Of a stretch of DNA of 64,000 nucleotides, positions 46,233-55,178 are shown in pieces. Numbering within the stretch: the first letter of the stretch is position 1; each line of letters starts with the position of its first letter. The notes beneath the pieces are model-generated. The model was not told the DNA's origin, made no database searches, and saw nothing but the letters and a program-made list of their open reading frames with translations. This DNA comes from a virus. The stretch covers positions 1-64,000 of the IMG/VR virus record IMGVR_UViG_3300044712_001034; one strand, 5' to 3'. The position numbers were made by a program, and so were the translations under genes.

Positions 46233-47063
46233 TTACATAACAGTTTCGAATTTAGGTTTTGAGCGTTCTTTTTCAATCTGGATTGGATCATCCATCTTAT
46301 CTGAATAGATCATATAATCACCTTCCATGTATCTCGGATTACGCTCAATCCAATTATTTACAATACTGCTTAGATGATTTAGTCCTTTAGAAATCGCATT
46401 AATAAAATATGCGGCTTCTTTTCGTCTAGCTAGATTTTTATTTTCTGGATTTTGAATACTTGTTAGATACTTAAAACACGTTTCTATTACTGTAAATGCT
46501 TCTGATAATTGCTTAGCTGTATCTGATTCTTTATTTGTAGATACTTGCCAAGAGTCTTCAGAACCATCTGCACTAACAGAACGTGTAAATGTTTCAAATT
46601 CATCATCTAGTTTTTTAGGGTTGCGATTGATTAAAGTAGTTTCGTAATTACTACGCTCAATCTCTTCATACTCACCTTCAAGAACTTCAATCTCTTCGTA
46701 GCCATTAGCTAACTGACGGGTGGGTACTGGGTTCTTTTCTGGCTTAGGCTCTTCAAGATATTTCAATACTTCTCGTAAAGAAGTTACACCTTCCAAATGC
46801 GCAACGCGTTGCGCATTTTCTGATAGCCTCATATAATTTTGAGCCATACGAATTCTAAAATCACAATTGTTTGCTACCCAAGGAAGAAACTCTCCGTGTC
46901 CCAAACTCTTCTTTACTTCAACAAGAATGTTACCAATTTCGATTGCGTACTGCACCATGTTCTGTGCACTTCGTACAATCTCGCCCTGCAACTCGTTTAC
47001 TCTCGTTGCCCTTGCTTTGTTCACCAACTCAATGTCATTCTGTTCAACTACTTCAATTTGCAT
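46233..47063 (-). CDS. DUF3102-like DNA-associated protein, 276 aa
   Basis: ATG 47063 with AACAGGAG upstream is chosen; the in-frame GTG at 47105 overlaps the promoter. Residues ~25-95 (IEIGNILVEVKKSLGHGEFLPWV, then FRIRMAQNYMRLSE) match the DUF3102 domain found in plasmid and phage regulators. A helical C-terminal half follows an acidic linker. First gene after the promoters; likely an early regulator or replication factor. Confidence 0.72.
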   Translation of the reverse strand: MQIEVVEQNDIELVNKARATRVNELQGEIVRSAQNMVQYAIEIGNILVEVKKSLGHGEFLPWVANNCDFRIRMAQNYMRLSENAQRVAHLEGVTSLREVLKYLEEPKPEKNPVPTRQLANGYEEIEVLEGEYEEIERSNYETTLINRNPKKLDDEFETFTRSVSADGSEDSWQVSTNKESDTAKQLSEAFTVIETCFKYLTSIQNPENKNLARRKEAAYFINAISKGLNHLSSIVNNWIERNPRYMEGDYMIYSDKMDDPIQIEKERSKPKFETVM

Positions 47064-47094
47064 TTTGTTACTCCTGTTTGGTTTGTTAGACATT

Positions 47095-47122
47095 ATTATA
47101 CTCACTTAGTTACGATTGTCAA
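47095..47122 (-). promoter_or_regulatory. Promoter for the replication block, copy 1
   Basis: TTGACA (47117-47122), 16 nt, TATAAT (47095-47100), with GGTAC before the -35. Closest to the DUF3102-like start. Confidence 0.85.
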
Positions 47123-47235
47123 GTACCAATTTTTATGAGTTTTGCTCTTCTTCAAAGATCTTTACATGTTTATTTATCAACAACCTTTTACTGATTATTT
47201 TTTATATGTTCCTCATCAAGACCAATTATCCTAAT

Positions 47236-47263
47236 ATTATACACGCTTTTTTAAATTTGTCAA
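47236..47263 (-). promoter_or_regulatory. Promoter for the replication block, copy 2
   Basis: TTGACA (47258-47263), 16 nt, TATAAT (47236-47241). Confidence 0.82.
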
Positions 47264-47295
47264 GGGGTATGTTCGTGTACGTATTCATAAACAAC

Positions 47296-47323
47296 ATTAT
47301 ATACAAAACTTTTAAAAAGTCAA
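47296..47323 (-). promoter_or_regulatory. Promoter for the replication block, copy 3
   Basis: TTGACT (47318-47323), 16 nt, TATAAT (47296-47301), with CTAC before the -35. Confidence 0.78.
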
Positions 47324-47382
47324 GTAGCACTCTAGTACACAACAGCAGACCCTACACAGGTCAAAGACCTACATATAGGTAC

Positions 47383-47410
47383 TTGACAAATGTGAAATAT
47401 GGTGTATAAT
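47383..47410 (+). promoter_or_regulatory. Promoter for the plus-strand right block
   Basis: TTGACA (47383-47388), 16 nt, TATAAT (47405-47410), with AGGTAC before the -35. It lies about 28 nt before the ATG at 47438. Confidence 0.85.
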
Positions 47411-47437
47411 GTATACATAACACTAAAGGAGATTGAA

Positions 47438-47701
47438 ATGAGGAGTAGAAAAGTTATAGACGAGGATTTTGAACAGATGTGTGATTGCTTTGAATCTTTA
47501 ACTAAAACACCAAGAAAAGATAAAATAATGCGTAATATGGTAGACTACTTTGGGTATGATAGAGTAAGAGCAGTTATAGTGCACTTCATTGAAAATGATT
47601 TCTTTTCAGAGGAAAATACACGCAGAGCAAAAATTCTAGAAAGCTACAAACCTTATAACTTATTGTATTGGTGGTGTAAAAACTACAAGGAGGATAAATG
47701 A
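47438..47701 (+). CDS. Hypothetical protein, 87 aa
   Basis: ATG 47438 with AAAGGAG upstream is preferred to an in-frame start inside the promoter. Helical and basic; first product of the rightward promoter, possibly an early regulator. Confidence 0.6.
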   Translation: MRSRKVIDEDFEQMCDCFESLTKTPRKDKIMRNMVDYFGYDRVRAVIVHFIENDFFSEENTRRAKILESYKPYNLLYWWCKNYKEDK

Positions 47702-47937
47702 ATTGGACACAGATTTTAGTAATATTTAATTGTGACAACGGATACAAGTGCTCGTGTTGTAACACAAGTTGGGAAGAAAGTGAAGTTTATAATACAGATC
47801 AATCTATTGATGAATTCATTAGTGAACTTAAGATAGACACTAGAAAAACTTATTATGATAATAGTAAATGGGGAAGATTTGAAATACTAAAAGCATATGT
47901 TATTGACTACGAGGTAAATTTAGATGAAATTGTATAA
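47698..47937 (+). CDS. Small Cys-containing protein, 79 aa
   Basis: ATGA overlap with the upstream gene. C12 and C18-x-C20-C21 could bind metal; the rest is alpha/beta. Unrecognised. Confidence 0.55.
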   Translation: MNWTQILVIFNCDNGYKCSCCNTSWEESEVYNTDQSIDEFISELKIDTRKTYYDNSKWGRFEILKAYVIDYEVNLDEIV

Positions 47938-48169
47938 GTTCTATAAAGATGATTGCGTACCATGTAAGATGTTATCTAAGATGTTGTTAGATACTAGATT
48001 TCCAGCAGGAATAGATTACATAGAAGTAGATGTAAAGAATATAGATAACTTCGATTTATTACAAGAGTACTCTATTACTAGCGTACCAGTTTTAGCTTTT
48101 GAAAATGGAAATAAGTTAATTGGAATGAAATCTAAAAAGGAAATTGAGGAATTTTTAAACAATGCTTAA
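47924..48169 (+). CDS. Thioredoxin/glutaredoxin-fold protein, 81 aa
   Basis: The redox motif CVPC (about 11-14) and a cis-Pro in SVPVLAF identify a small thioredoxin-fold protein, similar in size to NrdH/NrdC. It probably reduces the B12-dependent ribonucleotide reductase through its C-terminal Cys pair. Confidence 0.78.
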   Translation: MKLYKFYKDDCVPCKMLSKMLLDTRFPAGIDYIEVDVKNIDNFDLLQEYSITSVPVLAFENGNKLIGMKSKKEIEEFLNNA

Positions 48170-49154
48170 TGTTTTATCATTATTTGATGGTATGTCTTGT
48201 GGACAACTTGCATTAGATAAAGCCGAGATAAAGTACAACAATTATTTTTCATCAGAAATAGATAAATACTCTATTAAAGTAGCACAAAAGAATTACCCTA
48301 ATACGATACAATTAGGAGATATTAATAATTGGAAATCTTGGAAGCTTCCTAAGATAGATTTACTTATGGGAGGATCGCCTTGTCAAGGATTTTCTTTTGC
48401 TGGAAAGAAGTTAAACTTTGAAGATCCAAGAAGTAAGTTGTTCTTTACTTTTGTAGAAATTCTAAAAGAACTAAAGCCAAAATACTTTCTTTTAGAAAAT
48501 GTAAAAATGAAAAAAGAATGGCAAGATATTATTACAGAATACTTAGGAGTTGAGCCTACTCTAATTAATTCAGCATTAGTTTCAGCACAAAATAGAGAAC
48601 GTTTGTATTGGACAAACATTCCTAATATTACTCAACCAGAAGATAGAAAAGTACTACTAAAAGATATTGTAATGTTTAATGATTACCCTGTAGTAATTCA
48701 TAATATTTACGGAGGGTTCAAAGAAGATTTTGTAAGAGTTTTTGAAAATAAATCACCAACCATAAGAACATCAGCAGGTGGTGGTCATATACCCTCTTTT
48801 GTAAAACATACTCTTTCAAGCAAAGAAATTTCTTACATGAATAGAGAAGTAAAAGATGGTAGAACTCATTGGGATTTTTCACATCATTCATCAATAGATA
48901 AAGATAAATCTAGTGCTGTTGTAGCTAACTTCTTTAAAGGTGTGCCATACAATGTTCTAAAGGATTGGGATTGTATAAGAAAATTTCATCCGATAGAATG
49001 TGAAAGATTACAAACAGTTCCAGATAATTATACTGAAGGAGTAAGTGATACACAGCGTTATAAGATGTTAGGAAATGGTTGGACAGTTGATGTTATTGCA
49101 CATATATTAAATTTTATGGAGATTGAAGATGGCATTATTACAGAAGAATGGTAA
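48162..49154 (+). CDS. DNA (cytosine-5-)-methyltransferase, 330 aa
   Basis: The catalytic Pro-Cys-Gln is in GGSPCQGFS (Cys74), with the AdoMet motif LSLFDGMSCG at the start, ENV, SAQNRERLY and the C-terminal GNGWTVDVI motif. The target-recognition region is about 175-260. No cognate restriction endonuclease lies beside it, so it may protect phage DNA. Confidence 0.9.
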   Translation: MLNVLSLFDGMSCGQLALDKAEIKYNNYFSSEIDKYSIKVAQKNYPNTIQLGDINNWKSWKLPKIDLLMGGSPCQGFSFAGKKLNFEDPRSKLFFTFVEILKELKPKYFLLENVKMKKEWQDIITEYLGVEPTLINSALVSAQNRERLYWTNIPNITQPEDRKVLLKDIVMFNDYPVVIHNIYGGFKEDFVRVFENKSPTIRTSAGGGHIPSFVKHTLSSKEISYMNREVKDGRTHWDFSHHSSIDKDKSSAVVANFFKGVPYNVLKDWDCIRKFHPIECERLQTVPDNYTEGVSDTQRYKMLGNGWTVDVIAHILNFMEIEDGIITEEW

Positions 49155-49380
49155 ATTTCGTTGTCTGTTCTGTGATTTTACTCACGGAAATAATACACAC
49201 GTATACTCTCATATGAGTGAAGCTCATGATTATATGCTAGTACCTTTTACTAGAGAACAATTAGTAAAGTTACAGCAGTTTATTATGACAAAGAATGATA
49301 GTTTAATTACGCCAGATATTTATGAAATTATAAAATTATACGCTAAATATAAGATAAAATCTATTTCTGACATAGAATAA
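49129..49380 (+). CDS. C2H2-type zinc-finger protein, 83 aa
   Basis: ATG 49129 with GGAG upstream. C12-x2-C15, then two His about 13-18 residues later (HVYSHMSEAH), a C2H2-like finger rare in bacteria. Helical C-terminal part. Overlaps the methyltransferase end by 26 nt. Confidence 0.6.
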   Translation: MALLQKNGKFRCLFCDFTHGNNTHVYSHMSEAHDYMLVPFTREQLVKLQQFIMTKNDSLITPDIYEIIKLYAKYKIKSISDIE

Positions 49381-49391
49381 TTGTTATTAAC

Positions 49392-49419
49392 TTGTCTTTA
49401 TTAGATTTTATGTTATAAT
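49392..49419 (+). promoter_or_regulatory. Promoter before the probable packaging/virion region
   Basis: TTGTCT (49392-49397), 16 nt, TATAAT (49414-49419), about 24 nt before the ATG at 49443. Weaker -35 than the early promoters. Confidence 0.65.
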
Positions 49420-49442
49420 TAAATAATGAAAGGATATAATTT

Positions 49443-50138
49443 ATGGAACCAGAAAACAAAAGACATGCACCAAGCAGAAATAAATTACGTTCTCTAAAAC
49501 AATATAGAGAAATGCCAGAAGAAGAATTTAGTGAAGCATACTCTCAATTAGTTTTTGGAGCGAGTAGAGATAGTGTTATTAGAGAAAAGTATGATCGTTT
49601 GATGAAACAATTTGAAGAAGAATATGATCTATCGGAGATGTTACCAAATGATAGAGTTATTCTAAAAAATCTAATCAATGCTATGTTGCAACTAGAAGAT
49701 TATGAAGCACAGCTAATGCTAGTTTCTAAAGAAGGGTTTAACAATAATAACATTGTTATTGTTAGAGAATTGAACAATGTTTGTAAAGCTCTTCGTAATG
49801 ATATTTCTGAAATGCAAGATGATCTAGGTATTACTAGGAAAAGTAGAAAGAACGATAAAGAAGCTTCTGTACTAAATACTATCGAGGATCTAAAAAAGAA
49901 AGCACAACAGTTTTATCAACAGAAGATGCAGTACATTATTTGTGAAAATTGCGGAACTCTTTTAGCAACTGTTTGGTGGATGAAACCAGAAGATGTAAAA
50001 TCTAAAATAGTAGTTCATTGTACTAGAATTCTAGACGATGATAAACAATGTAATTTCACTAAAGCTTATACAGCTAAGGAAATTTTAGAAATGGGCGGTA
50101 GTAATAGAAAAGAATTATTACCAGAAAGCGTGAGGTAA
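49443..50138 (+). CDS. Possible terminase small subunit-like protein, 231 aa
   Basis: AAAGGAT precedes the ATG. Long helical segments (65-165) suggest a coiled coil. A C-terminal zinc motif (CENC, about 180-183, and later HC...C) follows. Position upstream of the virion genes fits a small terminase or another DNA-packaging or transcription factor, but identity is inferred from context only. Confidence 0.4.
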   Translation: MEPENKRHAPSRNKLRSLKQYREMPEEEFSEAYSQLVFGASRDSVIREKYDRLMKQFEEEYDLSEMLPNDRVILKNLINAMLQLEDYEAQLMLVSKEGFNNNNIVIVRELNNVCKALRNDISEMQDDLGITRKSRKNDKEASVLNTIEDLKKKAQQFYQQKMQYIICENCGTLLATVWWMKPEDVKSKIVVHCTRILDDDKQCNFTKAYTAKEILEMGGSNRKELLPESVR

Positions 50139-50140
50139 AC

Positions 50141-50338
50141 ATGAAACTATGGGTAGTAGGTAGAGTATTAGATATGGATTATTGGGAATTCATCGGAGTT
50201 TTTGATGATGAACAGCTTGCTGTAAACGCATGTTTTGACACCCTATGCTTTGTTGGGCCTTGTATTTTAAACGAAAATGTAGGAAGGGAAACTATCGAAT
50301 GGCCTGATAGCTATTACCCAAGAAAGGATAACTTATGA
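50141..50338 (+). CDS. Hypothetical protein, 65 aa
   Basis: Starts 2 nt after the preceding stop; its stop overlaps the glycosyltransferase start. Small alpha/beta protein with Trp-rich ends. Unrecognised. Confidence 0.6.
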   Translation: MKLWVVGRVLDMDYWEFIGVFDDEQLAVNACFDTLCFVGPCILNENVGRETIEWPDSYYPRKDNL

Positions 50339-51066
50339 TTACGTTTAGTCAGTTAGGAAAATTTGGCAGATTCGGAAATCAACTTTGGCAAATAGCTAGC
50401 ACTATAGGTATAGCTATTAAAAATAATCAAGACTTTGGATTCTCGGAGTGGGAATATCAAAAATACTTTGAACATTCTTTACCCTTATATAATCAAAAGA
50501 AACCAACTAGAAGAGTACCAGAGTTATCTTCTGGATATGTTGATACCACCCTAAAAGATTTTGTAGATCATGATTTACAAGGTTATTTTCAAAGCTATAA
50601 ATACTTTGAACATTGTAAAGATTTAATAGAATATTTTTTTGAACCAATAATCGAAACAAATGATCACGGTCTAGATCAAATAGCAATTCATGTTAGAAGA
50701 ACTGATTATTTGTCTCTTGGTCATATTCATCCTAATCTTACAATGGATTATTATAATAAGGCTATGAAATTATTTCCCGGAAAAGAATTCAAGATATTCT
50801 CTGATGACATTGAGTGGTGTAAACAAAACTTTGATAATGATACTTGTACATTCGTTATTGAAAATCCACAGAATGATCCAGTATTAGATTTCTTTTATAT
50901 GTCAAAACACGCAGGATTTATTATTGCTAATAGTTCGTTCTCTTGGTGGGCCGCTTGGTTAGCTAAAGATAAACCAGTGGTGTCTCCTAACGTTTGGGCC
51001 TATAATGAACCTAGAGAAACGATAGAAGATCGTATTCCTCCTGGGTGGGAAAGGATTTCAATATGA
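50335..51066 (+). CDS. Family 11 glycosyltransferase (alpha-1,2-fucosyltransferase-like), 243 aa
   Basis: N-terminal GRFGNQLWQ, HVRRTDYLS (about 121-129) and NSSFSWWAAWLA (about 200-211) are the GT11 peptide motifs. These enzymes transfer fucose from GDP-fucose to galactose-type acceptors. First gene of the sugar island, coupled by ATGA to the next. Confidence 0.82.
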   Translation: MITFSQLGKFGRFGNQLWQIASTIGIAIKNNQDFGFSEWEYQKYFEHSLPLYNQKKPTRRVPELSSGYVDTTLKDFVDHDLQGYFQSYKYFEHCKDLIEYFFEPIIETNDHGLDQIAIHVRRTDYLSLGHIHPNLTMDYYNKAMKLFPGKEFKIFSDDIEWCKQNFDNDTCTFVIENPQNDPVLDFFYMSKHAGFIIANSSFSWWAAWLAKDKPVVSPNVWAYNEPRETIEDRIPPGWERISI

Positions 51067-51647
51067 GAATAAATGAACGGGGCTATTGGGAAGGTAAAGA
51101 AGGTTTACCTCACGGGGTAGATCTTGGGTTAGCAAAAGAGTTAGCTAGATTTTTTTCAAAGAATAACGCAGATTTAGTATTTGATTTAGGATGCGGAAAT
51201 GGATTTTATACGCATTATCTAAATAATTACGGTGGTATGTTGTGTGAAGGTTATGACGGTAATCCGTTTACCAAAGAATTAGCTGGTGATAATTGTTATG
51301 TAGCTGATTTATCTGTTCCGCAAGAGTTTGGAAAAGCTAATTGGGTTATGTCATTAGAAGTAGCAGAACATATTCCAGAAGAATTTGAAGATGTTTTCAT
51401 TGATAATCTTCATAGACATAATACAGAGGGTATTGTTATCAGTTGGTCTATTCCTACTTTCGGTGGGGATGGGCATGTAAATCCAAAAGAAAATTCTTAT
51501 GTGATTGATAAGTTTACCAAGCTAGGTTATAAGTATGATGAAGATTCTACAATAACACTTAGATACAGTTGTGCTGGTTATCCTAATCCCTGCTGGTGGT
51601 TTGGCTTTACTATCTTTGTTTTTAGAAAGGATAAAAATGCCATTTAG
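51063..51647 (+). CDS. Class I SAM-dependent methyltransferase, 194 aa
   Basis: ATG 51063 (ATGA overlap) behind AAAGGAT. VFDLGCGNGFYTHYL is AdoMet-binding motif I and SLEVAEHI the post-I region. It probably methylates a sugar or a protein within the glycan island. Confidence 0.72.
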   Translation: MRINERGYWEGKEGLPHGVDLGLAKELARFFSKNNADLVFDLGCGNGFYTHYLNNYGGMLCEGYDGNPFTKELAGDNCYVADLSVPQEFGKANWVMSLEVAEHIPEEFEDVFIDNLHRHNTEGIVISWSIPTFGGDGHVNPKENSYVIDKFTKLGYKYDEDSTITLRYSCAGYPNPCWWFGFTIFVFRKDKNAI

Positions 51648-52146
51648 CAAATTTGATTTATATAAAAATAATTACTTTGTAGAAACTGGTAGTTATTATG
51701 GTAATGGAATTCAGTCAGCTATAGATGCTGGATTTAGAAATGTAATCTCTATAGAGATTACAGATAAGTATTTTAGACATTGTGTAAATAGATTTAGAAA
51801 TAATAAAAATGTAACCTTAGTCTTCGGAGACTCAGCAGAGAAGCTTTCTGAAGTTATAAGCAATATAAAAGAGCAAATAACATTTTATCTAGACGGTCAT
51901 TGGGATTTAGACGAGGACGAGACTAGAGGTATTTTTGATTTCCCAATCTATAAAGAACTAGAAATTATAGCAACCCATCCAGTAAAAACACATACTATAA
52001 TAATAGATGATGTTAGATTATTTAAAGCTTTGTGGAATGTTTCAGAAGATATTATTGTTAATAAATTGTTAGAAATAAATCCACAATATGTAATAGAATA
52101 TGCAGATGGTTACACAGACAAAGATGTACTTATAGCACACATATGA
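51637..52146 (+). CDS. SAM-dependent methyltransferase-like protein, 169 aa
   Basis: ATG 51637 with AAAGGAT upstream. ETGSYYGNG and IEITDKYF fit the AdoMet-binding region of class I methyltransferases; DGHWDLDEDE follows. Substrate unknown, presumably glycan or nucleotide-sugar. Confidence 0.55.
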   Translation: MPFSKFDLYKNNYFVETGSYYGNGIQSAIDAGFRNVISIEITDKYFRHCVNRFRNNKNVTLVFGDSAEKLSEVISNIKEQITFYLDGHWDLDEDETRGIFDFPIYKELEIIATHPVKTHTIIIDDVRLFKALWNVSEDIIVNKLLEINPQYVIEYADGYTDKDVLIAHI

Positions 52147-52799
52147 AAACATACTTTACTTGTTATGCTGATGAAAACTACGAGAACCAGCAAGAAGAAA
52201 TACTAAAAGAGTGTAACGAGTTTGATTATAAAGTTCCATATAAAAAGCAATTTCTAATTGATAGTGGTTTTTACGAATATCAAAAACACTCTCTAACTTC
52301 TTTAAAGAATGGTGGGTGCGTTTGGAAACCATACATAATTTTAGATTTATTTCTTAAAATAGATCCGGGAGATTTGCTAGTTTATTTTGATTGTGGAGAT
52401 AAGATATTACCAGGCTACCTATCTTTTATAAAAAGTAGAATTAGACAGGATACTTTTTTTATTACAAGCAATTTTGTAAATAGATACTGGACAAAAACTT
52501 TCTGTTTCAAGTATATGGAGTGCAACGAAGACAAGTATAAAGATACGCTACAATTAGATGCTGGACAGATTGGATTTATAAAATCTCCCTTTACTGAAAG
52601 CTTATTACAGGAGTGGAATAACTACTGCTCGAACTATCTAGTGCTGTTAGATGATCCGTTAGGAGAACGAGACGATCATGTTATAAGGCACAGCAGAGAT
52701 CAGAGTATTCTTACGAACCTGCAAGTAAAGTATAATATACCAGCATCTTCTATCAACGAAGTAGAGCGTAAGTATACCATTCATAATTACAGAGGATAG
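52143..52799 (+). CDS. Glycosyltransferase-like protein (GT-A), 218 aa
   Basis: VYFDCGD (a DxD-type metal site), LDAGQIGFIKS and a later HSRDQSIL match GT-A-fold glycosyltransferases seen in capsular and LPS clusters. ATGA overlap with the upstream gene. Confidence 0.65.
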   Translation: MKTYFTCYADENYENQQEEILKECNEFDYKVPYKKQFLIDSGFYEYQKHSLTSLKNGGCVWKPYIILDLFLKIDPGDLLVYFDCGDKILPGYLSFIKSRIRQDTFFITSNFVNRYWTKTFCFKYMECNEDKYKDTLQLDAGQIGFIKSPFTESLLQEWNNYCSNYLVLLDDPLGERDDHVIRHSRDQSILTNLQVKYNIPASSINEVERKYTIHNYRG

Positions 52800-52800
52800 G

Positions 52801-53550
52801 ATGATCTATTTAATTACAGGAACAGATGAAAAGTACTACCCAAAAATTTATCCATATCTAGAAACTATTAATAAGTATTCTGCTTTTAAAAATATTCTAT
52901 TATGTGTTGGATTTAGCAAAGATTCGGAATTTGATAATATAACTTATAAATCAATTCCTAAAGATTCTCTTACTGATATTACAACTAATCCGTGCGTCCA
53001 AGCAGGAGAGTTCCTACCTTACGTCTCCTTTAATGATGACGATATAATTATATTTACAGACGGAGACATTAGATTACAGCGAGCTTTTACAAACGAAGAA
53101 CTAAATAAAGTTTCTAATGTAAAGCATGATGAAGTTTTGATAGGACCAAATGCTACCCATTCAAACAACACTTTACTGAATGAAGCTAATGGTCTAAATA
53201 GATATTGTAGCGACGAGTATTTAAATTCTCTATTTAGTGAGTACGGGATAAACAAAAACTCAGCTACGCTTAATGTTGGTGTAATAATTTGTACTACAAA
53301 AACTTATAAAAGAATTTATGAGCTTACCTATGAGATATATAATAAATATCCAAAAGTAACAGATCATATGGCGAGGCAACAATGGTATATAAACTGTGCT
53401 ATATATTCTTTTTGTAATGTTAGTTTATTACCATTTAGTTTTCACTCTCACCCACACAACGGATCACAACCTGATATGTCATTTGAAGCTGACCACACAA
53501 TGTATGTAAATGGCGAAAGAGTATTATTTAGGCACAAGTACTATGTTTAA
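52801..53550 (+). CDS. Glycosyltransferase-like protein (GT-A), 249 aa
   Basis: FTDGDIRLQRA provides the DxD site; the AxxHxxH-rich C-terminus (FSFHSHPHN) resembles bacterial GT-A transferases. Its 3' end overlaps the next gene by 8 nt. Confidence 0.65.
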   Translation: MIYLITGTDEKYYPKIYPYLETINKYSAFKNILLCVGFSKDSEFDNITYKSIPKDSLTDITTNPCVQAGEFLPYVSFNDDDIIIFTDGDIRLQRAFTNEELNKVSNVKHDEVLIGPNATHSNNTLLNEANGLNRYCSDEYLNSLFSEYGINKNSATLNVGVIICTTKTYKRIYELTYEIYNKYPKVTDHMARQQWYINCAIYSFCNVSLLPFSFHSHPHNGSQPDMSFEADHTMYVNGERVLFRHKYYV

Positions 53551-54142
53551 TATTAATGATACAAACGGAGATAGTAAGCTTTTAGCTCATATTCAATACA
53601 CATTACTAGATAAGTTTCCAAATGAGCAATTATATGGGGTGGAGTTCGGAGTTGCTTTTGGTGGTGGTATAGAACAAATATGTTCTATATGGAAAGATAA
53701 AGGATTTGTATTAGGTTATGATACCTTTACTAATCATCCCGGATTTTTAGCAAAGGATGAAAACTCTCCTGAAGCTACAGCTATGGATGGGTGGTATCAG
53801 AAGCTAGGAAAAGATAAGTTATCAAAAAAATATATACAAAGTGAGTTGGAAAAATCATTTAGCAATTTTGAACTAATCGAAGGACTAGTAAACAATAAAA
53901 CTAAAAAGAGAGATTACAAGTATCACTATGTTTTATTGGACTTTGATTTAGCAGAGTCAATGCAGTACGCTTATGATCTTATTAAAGATAATTTGCATCC
54001 CGGTGGTTTTATTTGTGTTCACGATATTATTCCAGATACGCATATGCCAATGCTAAACTCCTGGTGGTTTAACGCTATATTACCAAAAGAAAACTATAAG
54101 CTATATAGATATGGAAAACACTTGGGGGTTTATCATGTATGA
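53543..54142 (+). CDS. TylF-like O-methyltransferase, 199 aa
   Basis: Start taken at ATG 53543 (weak AGG upstream), overlapping the preceding gene by 8 nt; the longer in-frame start would overlap further. GVEFGVAFGGG is motif I; LDFDLAES and FICVHDI resemble macrocin/TylF sugar O-methyltransferases. Probably decorates a glycan. Confidence 0.65.
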   Translation: MFNINDTNGDSKLLAHIQYTLLDKFPNEQLYGVEFGVAFGGGIEQICSIWKDKGFVLGYDTFTNHPGFLAKDENSPEATAMDGWYQKLGKDKLSKKYIQSELEKSFSNFELIEGLVNNKTKKRDYKYHYVLLDFDLAESMQYAYDLIKDNLHPGGFICVHDIIPDTHMPMLNSWWFNAILPKENYKLYRYGKHLGVYHV

Positions 54143-55178
54143 TTATTTAATAGTAGGTGCTGGAATAACCGGATCTGTGATAGCCCATGAAATGCACAAG
54201 CTAGGTAAAAAAGTACTAGTTATAGATTCTAGAGATCATGTTGGCGGTAATTGCTTTTCTAAAGATATAAATGGTGTTCATGTAAATCTGTATGGTGGTC
54301 ATTTCTTTCATACGAATAGCAAAAGTATCTACGATTATGTAAATAATATCTGCCCTTTTACTCCTTATTATCATAGAGTTAAAGTAAATTACAAAGATAA
54401 CATATACTCTTTCCCTATAAATATGCTGACATTTTTTCAGCTTTGGGGAACCATTACACCGGAACAAGCTAAAGCAAAAATAGAAAGTGTAAAGCTAAAT
54501 ATAGTTCCAACTAACTTCGAAGAAAAGGTTTTATCTATGGTTGGAGAAGAAGTATATTATAAGTTTTTCTATGGATATACAAAGAAGCATTGGGGAGTAG
54601 AACCTAAAGAGTTATCCGCAAAATTGATTAGTAGAATTCCTATTAGATTTACTTATGATGATAGATACTCTAGCGACCTTTATCAAGGAATGCCTGAGCA
54701 AGGATATGATTACTTTTTTAATAAGCTATTAGATGGGATAGAAGTTAAACTTGATACACAGTATAACTATGAAACTATAGCTAGTAAAACTATTTATACC
54801 GGATCTATAGATCAGTATTATAAATATATTTATGGTACGCTTCCATACAGAAGTGTGTATCACACATACTCCGATGAAGATACGGGAGCAGCTACTATAA
54901 ACTACACTAGTGAAGATATTAAGTACACAAGGCAAATAACTTATAACTATTTTTATCCGCAAAATAGAGCAGAAAAAGTAACTGCTACAGAGTTTGCATC
55001 AGATTACGGACCTCCCTACTATCCAATAGATACAGAAAAAAGTAAAAGTCTTTATAATAAATATAAAGAAATAAAAAATGATTCTGTAATTTTTGCTGGA
55101 AGATTGGGAACTTACGCTTACCTAGATATGGATAAAGCATTAGCTAGTGCATTAAAGATTGTAAAGGATGAATTATGA
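54135..55178 (+). CDS. glf: UDP-galactopyranose mutase, 347 aa
   Basis: Interconverts UDP-galactopyranose and UDP-galactofuranose using reduced FAD. DYLIVGAGITGSVIAHE is the FAD-binding Rossmann motif, GGNCFS and GGHFFHTN follow, and YTKKHWG plus GRLGTYAYLDMD near the end are family hallmarks. The start overlaps the upstream gene. It indicates galactofuranose in the glycan made by this island. Confidence 0.93.
   Translation: MYDYLIVGAGITGSVIAHEMHKLGKKVLVIDSRDHVGGNCFSKDINGVHVNLYGGHFFHTNSKSIYDYVNNICPFTPYYHRVKVNYKDNIYSFPINMLTFFQLWGTITPEQAKAKIESVKLNIVPTNFEEKVLSMVGEEVYYKFFYGYTKKHWGVEPKELSAKLISRIPIRFTYDDRYSSDLYQGMPEQGYDYFFNKLLDGIEVKLDTQYNYETIASKTIYTGSIDQYYKYIYGTLPYRSVYHTYSDEDTGAATINYTSEDIKYTRQITYNYFYPQNRAEKVTATEFASDYGPPYYPIDTEKSKSLYNKYKEIKNDSVIFAGRLGTYAYLDMDKALASALKIVKDEL

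Larger units (their letters stand above)
47064..47437. promoter_or_regulatory. Divergent early control region
   Basis: 374 nt without a gene between the minus-strand replication block and the plus-strand right block. It contains three minus-strand and one plus-strand sigma-70-type promoters, all with 16-nt spacers, separated by AT-rich DNA. Confidence 0.8.

Noticed and set aside
46839-47409. Plus-strand frames opposite the DUF3102-like gene and promoter region
   Set aside because: They are antisense to a recognised gene, Cys/Ser-rich by composition, and cross the promoters.
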